A stretch of DNA of 64,000 nucleotides from Lasioglossum baleicum (taxonomy: Eukaryota; Arthropoda; Insecta; Hymenoptera; Halictidae), in NCBI RefSeq assembly GCF_051020765.1, contig NC_134934.1, forward strand, positions 7,330,001 through 7,394,000, written 5' to 3'. The first letter of the stretch is position 1; each line of letters starts with the position of its first letter. Shown piece after piece: positions 54,901 through 64,000 of the stretch. A program made the translations under genes and the position numbers. A model generated the notes under the pieces. It ran no database searches, was not told the origin of the DNA, and was given only the letters and a program-made list of their open reading frames with translations.

Positions 54901-56147
54901 ATTTACAAGGGGTTTGTACAAGAGTTGATAATTTGCTGATTTTGTAATAGTTTTAAAGAAAGAAAAGTTCATTTTTTGAAGATGAGTTATTTATGATTTA
55001 CATATAGTAAATATAATCTACTAGGCTCTTACATATTAAAGAAATCTGTGATTTTACTCTGTGTTGATGAATTAACAGATTGTTGATCAATGGTATTTTC
55101 AATGGTACCAAAGCAAAGAATACATTTTCTTCAATATCATCACATCTTTCTACGAAATTTCGTAAAACGTTTACTGTTTTTTGGGCTTGTGTAACTTTCA
55201 CACTTGTGGAAAATAATTTGTGTTAAAGGAAGTTTTATTTTGATTTATAGAGGTTTTTAAAGTGCAGCGGAAGGGAATGAATAGACTATTTGTCTTATAG
55301 AGGCTTTCGAGTTAAAGAGGGTCGAGTTATCGAGGTTTCACTGTACCCAGTAAGCAAAAATGCTAGATTTGGGCCATGGCACATAAGCTCGTGTAGGCTC
55401 GTATTCTTGCCTTGGCACCATCCCAGCACAAGCTGCCCTCGGCACAATCCTGGCTGCTCGATCCATTTTAAGAGGACAGCTTGTGCCGGGATGGTGGCGA
55501 GGCAAGAATATGAGCTCATGCTACCTTTGCTGCCATGCCCAGAATCAAGCTATTGTGTGCTTCGAGCAGTTCCAAGCGACATTCAGCCCGTTGGGTGGCC
55601 TCCGCACGCTGGGCTCGATTTTTGCTACGACAGGCCTGGTTGACTGGGTCTTTTGTCTCAACGCATTGCCAATGTTAATTGTTAGTAAATTTCATATGTC
55701 TACTTAGAGAGGACTAAAGTAAGATGCATTGAAAATCCTGTGTAAAATATATCTCATTCATAATAAAATTAAAGCAATCCCCTGAAATCCAGTTATTTTT
55801 TCATGCATACTTAGTAAGATATTTACACAACTTACATTTACCCACTCCTTTACAGATAAAATTAAGCAAGTTATCCTGCAGATAAAAAGTGTCAGTAATA
55901 TTATGAAGAAATATCAGAGTTATTTAGCAATAATTACAATATCTTTATATAAATTTGTATACATATTTTATAAAAATGATATACCATCTGGAATAACTAC
56001 TACAGAAGATAATTCCATAGAACGTTCGACATTGTTTCCAAAATTTCTGCTACATCTTGATGTATTGTCTGGATGATCATTTAATTCCGAACTACGTAAT
56101 TCTAATTCACGATACGATTTGTTCGATATTTGATTCTGATTAGACAT
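52000..56147 (-). CDS. SVOP: Synaptic vesicle 2-related protein (SVOP), MFS transporter
   Basis: Seven exons encode 516 residues: 56147-55985, 53825-53641, 53540-53344, 53270-53207, 53123-52998, 52935-52727 and 52606-52000. After a hydrophilic N-terminus (MSNQNQISNKSYRELELRSS) come twelve predicted transmembrane helices of the major facilitator fold. Markers are ALGFGKFQVKLSLFTGLCWM (helix 1), SDRYGSKQ (loop 2-3, motif A position), WLPESMVFDMSTGRMDKA, AYVYTPEVYPTHLRSVGVST and VETKNQSLNES near the end. These match SVOP/SV2-like organic-cation-type carriers. Family knowledge: SVOP sits on synaptic vesicles and its substrate is unknown; human SVOP has 548 residues. Intron 1 (2.16 kb) is filled with three transposon-derived elements. 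Confidence 0.9.
52655..52695. repeat. Family B solo end in SVOP intron 6
   Basis: CAGGATGTTCACGTTATTAC followed by TAACCAGCGTTT matches the right arm of the 4573-4741 element read in complement. No partner arm is nearby, so it is a truncated copy. Confidence 0.6.
54535..54731. mobile_element. Family C MITE copy in SVOP intron 1
   Basis: Starts GACTCCAGATTTTATGC and ends with the complement of GACTCCGGATGTTTATGC, flanked by TA. Nearly identical to 19821-20013 (shared AATGAGCAAGTGCAATTTAA and TGAAGAATATAAATTTATAT). Confidence 0.8.
54790..55343 (-). mobile_element. Tigger/pogo-like non-autonomous element, SVOP intron 1
   Basis: 554 bp with inverted ends CAGTCGAACCTTGATAACTC and the complement of CAGTGAAACCTCGATAACTC, TA on the left and TA shared with the next element on the right. 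On the minus strand it retains a transposase C-terminal fragment (55201-54998: TVNVLRNFVERCDDIEENVF ... QISLICKSLVDYIYYM), clearly the same family as 37274-37805. Confidence 0.82.
55345..55649. mobile_element. Family E element abutting the Tigger-like element, SVOP intron 1
   Basis: 305 bp, ends ACCCAGTAAGCAAAAATGCT and the complement of ACCCAGTCAACCAGGCCTG. It begins one base after the Tigger-like element ends. Internal GCTCGTATTCTTGCCTTGG is repeated in inverted form. It matches 27571-27874 along most of its length. Confidence 0.78.
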
Positions 56148-56855
56148 GATCGTTCATCTATCATGTACCCGTGATAATTACAAAATTAGGGAATAACACT
56201 CGTGTTTGTCACTAGTGATGCAGTTAATTGATGTGAACAATTAAAGTAGACTAATTAATTAACAGAAATGTGAATCTTCAATAGTATATAAAGCATGACA
56301 GGTTGCAGGAGGATAAGGTTAAGTCTTTATACTGTCCACTGAATTCGTCGGAACAGGCATTAAATAATATGAAATATGAGAGAATACTAATAACAAATGT
56401 AGGTTTGAATATTATTTAGCGTTCCTTGTGTAAATCTAGAAAAAATTGAATGAAAGTAAATATACAATATTTAAAAGAATATAGGTAGGTATAATGTTTT
56501 GTCTATCTCAATTTTTCAGCCACGCACGCACTAGCAACAAAATGGCGCGCGTAATTTAAAAGTGACGCTGCTATATATAATTCATAATTATACTGTACTT
56601 TGTAATTGTATTTCTGAATTACAAATTACATTGTAATGTAATTGATAAGAGACTAAAATTAAAAATTACATTGCAATTTAATTGAATGAAGCGACTGAAT
56701 TTCGAATTATGAAATGATTGAATACAATATAATTGAATTACTTCGTAATTATAATTTGTGAAGTAATTCAATTGCAATTCAACACAATAACTGTGTAAAG
56801 GGGTTACGTGAGATAGGTCTATCCTTATATACTTTGTGACTTTGTCTCTGCTTAC

Positions 56856-57109
56856 CATAGACATATAGAGATAGACTGCGTGGCCTGAACGAAGCGCTGA
56901 AGCCCACAATGGCGGCGTGCGAGAGAGAGAGAGAGCATTAGCCGGGGTCCATAGCGCTCTCTTTCTAATTGATGTGTCGACACATCATATAGAAAGAGAG
57001 CGCTATGGACCCCGGCTAATGCTCTCTCTCTCACTCTTTGTACCGCGCGCCGCCATTGTGGGCTTCAACTCGCCCATAAGACGGCGCAGTCTATCTCTAT
57101 ATGTCTATG
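56856..57109. mobile_element. Family F foldback element (254 bp) with perfect 8-bp duplication
   Basis: CTGCTTAC is repeated exactly at 56848-56855 and 57110-57117. The element begins CATAGACATATAGAGATAGA and ends with its perfect complement (25 of 25 bases). Inside, GCCCACAATGGCGGCG pairs with its complement, and about 42 bases from a GAGAG run through GCATTAGCCGGGGTCCATAG to CTCTCTTTCT pair without a mismatch. The centre is GATGTGTCGACACATC, a 16-bp palindrome. Arms are nearly perfect over most of the length, so insertion or gene conversion was recent. There is no coding capacity. Relative: 35835-35870. Confidence 0.85.
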
Positions 57110-57551
57110 CTGCTTACATACTCCTTGAACTCTCTCAATCCACACGGCTTGAATGTTCAAAATTTGGCGGTCTTTTTTATTCGCATACAACTGCATACAA
57201 CGTAAGTATAAGCATACATACGTATACACATACCTCCACCTTCCGCCTCCATGTGCTCCTATAGATCTACATCTATGCGTCCCCACCACCAATCACTATC
57301 GAATTCCAACAGCAAGAGAGGATCATCGACGAATCAGTGAAGGTAAAGAGTAAGAAAAGAATAGATAGATCTATTCTACGAGTCTGACAGGAAACTTTCT
57401 AAAATTGATACCACAGATAGACTCTATTTGTAACCTATTTCCTCTCTGTATGTATATTAGCTGCAATTTCTATACATATTAAAAAATGATGTTTATTAAA
57501 CGTTCCACCTGGTTCCACCAGAGGGCTATGACCAACGACAATTCCCATAAG

Positions 57552-57978
57552 TTATAAGTTCTGTATAGCGCTGTATAGATTTAAACCTTGATCTAAATAT
57601 CCCTATAATTAAGTTGTGTTAGATTTTACTATGATAAATGTATGATAAATGATCAATGATATACTTACTTGTGTTTTGTGTATGAATTGTTGCAGAAGCG
57701 CAGTAATTGCTTTTTCTTGCCTTCTCGAAAATTTCAGTTGTGACTGCAATTATAGTTGGAAATAATTGCCATTTAGAATAATGTCATTCAAAAGTAAATA
57801 TGTATACAAAATAATTATATCCACCTACAAGCACTTCCGGCTGATATGGTGATGTATATATGTTATCTTTATGTATATTCTTACCTCTCACGGGTAAATA
57901 TCCACAAAACAGCTGTTCGGTAGAGATGTTTATTACAACGTTTTCGAGATGTGTTGGAAGTTCGGTTTCTCTTAGTTG
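57552..57978 (-). CDS. Possible small gene, three exons, 5' end not found
   Basis: On the minus strand, three short segments splice in phase 0. Exon 57978-57892 follows a strong acceptor (ttattatctcag) and reads QLRETELPTHLENVVINIST then EQLFCGYLP. Exon 57743-57669 reads SQLKFSRRQEKAITALLQQF then IHKTQ. Exon 57602-57552 reads GYLDQGLNLYSAIQNL and stops. Four of the six boundaries have good consensus; the first donor (CCC|gtgaga) competes with a stronger one 7 nt later that would change frame. No start codon lies in frame upstream. One weak option is an ATG at 58092 spliced at TAC|gtatta, which would overlap the TRAPPC8 start. I do not recognise the product. It could be chance. Confidence 0.3.
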
Positions 57979-58090
57979 CTGAGATAATAAACAACAGTAA
58001 TGTAGCACCGAAAATGATTATTGTGTAAATCTATTTCTTAGTAATACGTAACCTCGGTAACTCGAATAAAGCTTATAAGTAGAAATTATC

Positions 58091-61000
58091 ATGGCTCAGT
58101 GTAAGATAACCCCTCGGGAATTTATAAGCAATGCTTTTTCTCCGCAAATTGCTGCGGTTTGTTCAGCCGCTGCTGATTCCACTTGTCAAAAAAATAATTT
58201 ATCATTCGTTGAACTGCTACAACCGTTCTGCAAATTAAACACTGAAGGTAGGAATTCTATGATTCTTTCTCTAATCCCGTTAATATAATTTCAATTAAGT
58301 GAAACAGTTCTGTTTATTGTTATTGAATTCCACAACAAACTTTTTTCATTAAGTTTAAAATATGTAACTACATTTAATAATCAAATAAATACTTTGTTAG
58401 TATACTCTTTCATTTTCATAGGTCATTTTAAAGATCCACAAGGAAATACAGTGACAGTTAGGAACCTCCGACTTTTTATACAAGATGTGAATGCTTATCC
58501 ACCGGAGTTAAACATTGCTAAAAAGATGTTGAACGAAGCAGTTAGTCTGGTTATATGCGAACATACGACTATAGTTCGAATTGGAACTACAGAGCTCGAT
58601 ATACCAGTCTCGGTTCCTTGGTTCGAAGCATGGAGAGAAATGTTTCTAAGTGTACAATTTCCGTCGGATCACGAATTTACAAAGCATTTTCTTGCTTGTA
58701 TGATAGTTGTTTCTACCGCAGAAGATAATCCTTTGGAAAAGATACAAACTATGGGTGCACAGTTACATCAAAGTATACCTGGGAAATTGCCAAAATGGTT
58801 TAATAACAATACTCTTAGATATTACATTTTAGTACACGATATTGTACAGGACGATAGGAATAAGTAATTTTTTATTTCAATTTACAATAATCATTCTAAG
58901 CTGAATTCTGTGCAGTTCAAGTAATCGTTTACAATTTTTGTAGGGCTGAAATAGTTTTTACGGAAATGAAAAATATCTACGGTGCTAACAATTGTTTTTT
59001 ACTGCAAATGAATTCAAGACCACCAGGTCAAATCGATGACAATATGCATCTGCCAGATCCCTGGAGTCAATTTTTAGTGAAACATTCGGATACTTCTGGT
59101 GGCAGCGAGCAAAGTAGCTCTCCTCGTACACCTGCAGATACTAGTGGTGTTTCTTCTATGCCAAATGAAGTTACTACAGATACAGAAAAGTATGGTCTCT
59201 CATTACGTATTACATTTTTCCTTAGTTATATTTAATAATTAATAATTAATTAATAATTTATATTTTAGAACAAGTCAGGCTGGAACGCCAGTAGCTCCAC
59301 ATACTTCTGTATTGTTTTCTCCAGATGTGAACAGCACTATTAGTTTTCCTTCTGAAGTATCTGAATCTGCTAATATGCATTTAGAAGTTGGTCAGGAAGC
59401 TGTTTCTGTAACAATTCATCCTTTAAGTCCAACTATTGAGAAGACAGAAAATATAAGTTCTGTTGTACACGCGAAAGGACAAACAGTCAATGATACACCA
59501 ATAAATGCAAATGTTTGGGCAGATTCTCCAAGTTATGTAACAACGCAACATGGTGCTAGATTATCTACTCAAGACCTTGAAAGGCTAAGAACATTAATTA
59601 CAGAATTCTGTTTGAAAAGTTTATTACCTTATGTAGAAAAGCAAATTGGTCTATTAAACGATGTAACATCGAATAAGAAAGGTGTTAGTAGATCACTGTT
59701 TAGCGCGACGAGACGATGGTTTGGAACAAACAAGCCTGGCATACCAGGACCTACTGCATCAAATGCTGTAATGTATGTTGTTTATCAATATTTATTATAT
59801 GTATATATTATATATACCATCCTTTTGGATAATCCTAAGTACTGTAGTAGTAGATAACAAAGAAATTTGTAAAATTGCATATATAAATATATAAAGATCC
59901 AGCTTGTTTGGATTTCAGTTATACAACAGAATCTCCAGAATTACAGTTGCGTCGCTTAGGTGACTTGTGTTTCATGTTCGGTCACTATTCACTTGCTTAC
60001 CAAACATATCATAGCGCAAAAAGAGATTTTGCAGCAGATCAAGCTTGGCTTTATTATGCAGGTGCTCTAGAAATGGCTGCTTTAAGTGCATTCATGCAAG
60101 GTGAAACTAACAGAAAGACTATTGAATATATGGATGATGCAATATTGACTTACTTAAACAGTTGTAAACAGCCTCAGTTTGCAACCAGAGCAACGCTTCT
60201 CAGTGCTGAATGTTTAAAAGGCAGAAATCTGTACGGAGAGGCTGCGAAACAGTTAATTCGTATGACTAGCGAAGAATCAGATTTACGTTCAGCACTATTA
60301 TTAGAACAAGCAGCTTATTGCTTTATTGGACCAAAAATGATGCGCAAATATGCCTTTCATGCCGTTCTTGCTGGTCATAGATTCTCGAAAGCAGGTCAAA
60401 GAAAACATTCGTTACGATGTTACCAACAAGCGTATCAGGTACTTTTTATTAGTTGTTGAAGATAATGAATATAATACAGTAAAACTAGATAATATGTACA
60501 TATTTACCAACTGTATCTGCTACTAGGTGTATGATGGAAGAGGATGGTCGCTGGCTGAAGATCATATATATTTCACTATTGGTAGACAGGCAGCATCGTT
60601 GAAACAAATTAGCGAGGCTGTTAAAGCATTTGAAAAATTGCTTAATGCCTATAGCAAACAAGCAGCGCCACAACAAGCTACATTTTTGCGTGAATTTTTA
60701 CATATCCATAATGTATGTCCATTTATTTCTATTAATTGTAGATTGTAGATCGTTTCTTAATGTGTGTATAAGTGTACACTGGGTTTTTTTTATACTAATC
60801 ATTAAATGCTACAGTTACTGTTACAGGAAGGTTTATCAGATCGTCACGAGCTTCCTATCTTGCCTTTACCATTAATAGAAAGTAATAATATCAAAGTATT
60901 ATACGGTCCTGCAGCTAAACCGTATGAAAACAATTTTCCAGCAAGTCATGTTTCATTTGACACTGAAGAATGCGATGACGTTAGATGGTCAAGAATGGAG

Positions 61001-63352
61001 GAAATGTTAATAACGGAAGCTCAGGGATCGCCACCTATGATATTTAAACCATTAGTTGCATTATATTCAAAAACAAGTAATAACAGTGTAAAAGCAAATG
61101 CAGTTCTGAATGAACCAGTGCATTTTTTTATTGAATTATACAATCCGTTACATATACCGCTGCCATTATCTAATATAACGTTATTATGGTCTTTCACTTC
61201 TGTTGATGAACAAATGTCAAATGAAATTAAGTCGACGGAGAACGTAAAATCGGCAGAGGCACAAGTAATAGAAACAATTTTGTTGCAACCAACTTGTAAA
61301 CAACATATAATATTGTACCTCATACCAAAATACGTGGGAGAATTAAAAGTGTTAGGCTTAAGCTATGATTTATCTAATCCAACACATACAACAGATTTAC
61401 CAGTTGTCAATCCAACAGTAGCTATTTCTGGAAAAAGGCTGTTCGAAGTTAAGGGGCCTAAATTAAAGAACGTTCAAGAAAAACCTGGTGCGAACTTGTA
61501 TGGTGTAGATTATAGATTGGAAATGAATGTTATTGAAAAAACACCGTGTATGCAGGTAGTTCAGACACTTTCAATTACAATTTCATGTCAAATGCTTAAT
61601 AATACCTTTATTATTTAATTATACAAAAAATTATATTTACTTCTAGGTTTTCTTTAGTAACGTATCGTCAAAAATATTGTGTGGTGAAATTCAAAAAGTG
61701 GATATGAAATTAAAAAATGTAGGAAACGCACCATTGAAAAATGTACACTTAGCGTCCACAGACGCAAAACTGTTATCATTAGGAGATGAATACATAAATA
61801 TACAAGGTGAATTTAGATGATATAGTATATTTCACAAAATGTCCAAATGTATAATAGGATTATAAAGTAATTCTTTGACAAATTGATGTTAATATTTTAA
61901 TATAGTGATTTTCATTTCAGAACATACAACAAAGAAAAATAACAAACTTATAACAAAAATTTCTCTACCTTCTGAGTCTAATATTTTAAATGTAGGAGAG
62001 ACTTGTACAATACCATTATGGATACAAGCACCGCACGAAAAAGGAAATCATCGTTTAGATTTACTTTTTTACTATGAGAACGTTGATTCGAAAAGTGTGG
62101 TAAAGCATCGACTTTGCAGACATACGTGGCATTTCACGGTTTTAGACTCCATACAAATTAGTGCAGTTGCTTCGAGGAGTGTATTATTTAAAGATACTTC
62201 ACCTACTCTGAATGTGATAGTATCCGTTAAGAATACGAACCGCATTCATGATTCTTTTATGAATGAAATTACATTATCGAAAATTTTATTTCAAAGTGGA
62301 ACTTGGTCTGTATTCAGTTCGTCTGTCGCGCCAAGTAATATTAAAATACAACCTCAAGAAATGTTTCATTTAATGTTAAAGTTAAAGAAAAAATGCGAGG
62401 GCGAGTCAACATTTTCTTATGTGTCTTTAACTCAAGAAAATGATAACACGATGTTAGATTCGAATTACCCTTATATCAGTTTTATACAAAGAAGACATAT
62501 TCCATCATTGGATGTGAATGAAAACACAATTGAAATGCAACAGCACTTTCAACGATCGTCACAAACTGCAGAGCAAACATCATTGTCAGCTGCCGTCACA
62601 TTAAACTCTACTTTGATACTTAAATGGCAAGCAACTGTGGTGGAAGGTGGTACTGTTTCAAGACAAGTTTTCGGCCAACATCATCTTGATCTTGAATATT
62701 TGAATAAAACTTACAAACATCCAAAAGAGATTCAAATTGAACCCAGCGAATACGAAACGCGCTTGAAAATATTTGGACCAGATAAAAATGTGCCCGATTC
62801 ATTGACTATGACTAGCAAAGAACAAGTTTTAGAGACGGAATACTTGAAAAATGTTATATCCTTTCAATTGAGTCATACTAGACAAATTACACATAATTTC
62901 AATCAAAATCGATTGTGCTTCGTTCCAGTAATAATGTACATACAAAATCATTTGGAATCACAAATTTCTGTTAAAGTCAATACAATAGGTACCAGCAGGT
63001 AAATATCATTAATCTTCTGCATCATATTAACGATTATGTAAAAAAAACTTTTAAATATTCACATTAATCTATTTTTCTCTTCAGCGGAACTCATCTTCCA
63101 AATATAAAGTCGCAACTGTATTCTCCGCAAGCTTCTACATTTTATAGATACGCATGTCACTCGGCGATTTTTTCTCATATAGAACCACTCACTAGCAATA
63201 CTGTAAAATTACAAGCTGTACTTCCAGCCCCTGGAACATACGATTTAGCAGCGCGTGTAGAAGTCTCTGTAAGACTTGTAAATACTAGAGAATTCATCTT
63301 ACAGAAATGGAAAATGGAAAGCATATGTATTATTAATGGTGATAGTAAATAA
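58091..63352 (+). CDS. TRAPPC8: Trafficking protein particle complex subunit 8 (TRAPPC8 / Trs85)
   Basis: Ten exons encode 1,433 residues, close to the human 1,435: 58091-58247, 58422-58863, 58944-59189, 59269-59772, 59919-60438, 60527-60712, 60815-61555, 61647-61806, 61921-62998 and 63085-63352. The N-terminal Trs85 domain includes REFISNAFSPQIAAVCS, PWFEAWREMFLSVQFPSDHE and RIGTTELDIPVSVPW. A Ser/Thr-rich linker follows, then helical repeats (LRRLGDLCFMFGHYSLAYQT, YDGRGWSLAEDHIYFTIGRQ) and a beta-rich C-terminal half. Family knowledge: TRAPPC8 is specific to metazoan TRAPPIII, which activates Rab1 in ER-Golgi traffic and autophagy. All phases agree. The stop is TAA at 63350-63352. Confidence 0.94.
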
Positions 63353-63543
63353 CTAAGAGTATAAAGTATAAAGGTACTATTACTAAGAATATTAAATTAT
63401 GTAATAAATTAATTTCGTTTATCTAATTTAAAATCATTCCTCAATGCTATGTAAATATCTAGTACAGGTCAAATTATTACTATTATATCTTTAACTATAA
63501 ACGTAACGTGTATTATTTAACAGATCCCACTTTTGTTTAAGAA

Positions 63544-63641
63544 AAAGTCCTATTTTTACGTTTACGAGGCGTAATTTGCATTATTCCGAATAAGGCGCAT
63601 CCCGCACCCTTGTAATCCTGGAAATGCGACTACGCTCTTTA
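63544..63641. mobile_element. Truncated family D copy downstream of TRAPPC8
   Basis: AAAGTCCTATTTTTACGTTT and GCGTAATTTGCATTATTCCG followed by GCGCATCCCGCACCCTTG and a GGAAATGCGACTACGCTCTT end. It is a short internal-deletion derivative of the 15281-15696 palindrome. Confidence 0.65.
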
Positions 63642-63822
63642 AAGTTGTCTTATGTAAACACAAAATTACCTACAATAAGTTTAGATAGATGTTGAAATAG
63701 AATTCTGAAAGCAAAATGTCATAAATATATTTTTTGTATCTGTATTCAATGAATCATCCGCTTATATATATTTTATTTATTATATAAATATGCGCGCATA
63801 TGTGGATATAATCTATCCAAAT

Positions 63823-63905
63823 ACATTTCGTAAACATGTGGAAAAATACGGTAAACTTGTTGCATAAAGAATTGTGAGGAACGACAAAACCGTGATACAA
63901 TATAA
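63823..63905 (-). repeat. Dispersed repeat, copy 2 (family H)
   Basis: Matches 46885-46975: ATTTCGTAAACATGTGGAAA, AACTTGTTGCATAAAGAATT and GTGAGGAACGACAAAACCGT. Flanking DNA differs, which gives approximate limits of about 80-90 bp. Confidence 0.6.
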
Positions 63906-64000
63906 AATATTGTTCTTACTATTCCTTTTTTTAAATACAGTAAGTTGTGAGGAAATATAACTATAGATTTATTAAAATTTAACTTTTTCAAAATTATAAT

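Larger units (their letters stand above)
56148..58090. promoter_or_regulatory. Divergent upstream region between SVOP and TRAPPC8
   Basis: 1.94 kb containing the promoters of both genes, the 254-bp family F foldback, AATTACA-type palindromic AT-rich sequence at about 56600-56790, and a possible small minus-strand gene (57552-57978). CCTCGGTAACTCGAA at 58051-58065, in the TRAPPC8 leader, resembles the Tigger-like ends and may be a remnant. Confidence 0.4.
63353..64000. other. TRAPPC8 3' UTR and downstream DNA with two repeat remnants
   Basis: AT-rich region to the window end. It carries a truncated family D copy (63544-63641) and a family H copy (63823-63905). No coding gene is supported. Confidence 0.5.

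Overview
The window is nuclear DNA of an insect, most likely a hymenopteran and probably a bee. This rests on AT-rich sequence, compact multi-exon genes with short GT-AG introns, and conserved proteins of insect type. The species and order are inferred, not proven. It holds thirteen recognisable protein-coding genes, one of them cut by the window edge, plus one weak candidate. None forms an operon; each is a normal spliced gene, and together they are a housekeeping neighbourhood with no shared pathway.

Layout. ANKMY2-like 3' end (+, 149-1243); HEATR6-like (+, 2272-11002), whose 4.1-kb tenth intron contains a DNA transposon with an intact 537-residue Tigger/jerky-type transposase; PRKRIP1 (-, 11419-12891); RNF25 (+, 13924-16403); a GOLGA3-like coiled-coil protein (-, 19398-21262); a repeat-dense gap (21.3-25.8 kb); NCK/dock adaptor (+, 28623-31589, with a second first exon at 25816); AGFG1/drongo (-, 32733-35284); glycogen phosphorylase kinase beta, PHKB (+, 36462-43409); splicing factor CWC25 (-, 43701-46439); a small single-pass membrane protein (+, 47366-48853); UBXN6/UBXD1 (+, 49003-51075); SVOP transporter (-, 52000-56147); TRAPPC8 (+, 58091-63352). 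Exon phases were checked by hand and each complete gene model sums to a whole number of codons.

The most interesting material is non-genic. At least a dozen families of small inverted-repeat (MITE/foldback) elements are scattered through introns and gaps, several delimited by target-site duplications: TA, TTA, TTAA, 8 bp and 9 bp. The two best are these. (1) A 2.45-kb element at 22875-25323 has matching ends and a perfect 9-bp duplication, and encloses a 21-bp-period inverted minisatellite with higher-order structure fused to a broken mariner transposase. (2) A foldback family with perfect 8-bp duplications is present as a 254-bp hairpin (56856-57109) and as a 36-bp remnant that is little more than its two ends (35835-35870). 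Other points are two interchangeable 19-nt first coding exons for NCK, a candidate 15-nt microexon in PHKB, and a possible small gene divergent from TRAPPC8.

No rRNA, tRNA, CRISPR or viral gene was recognised by eye.
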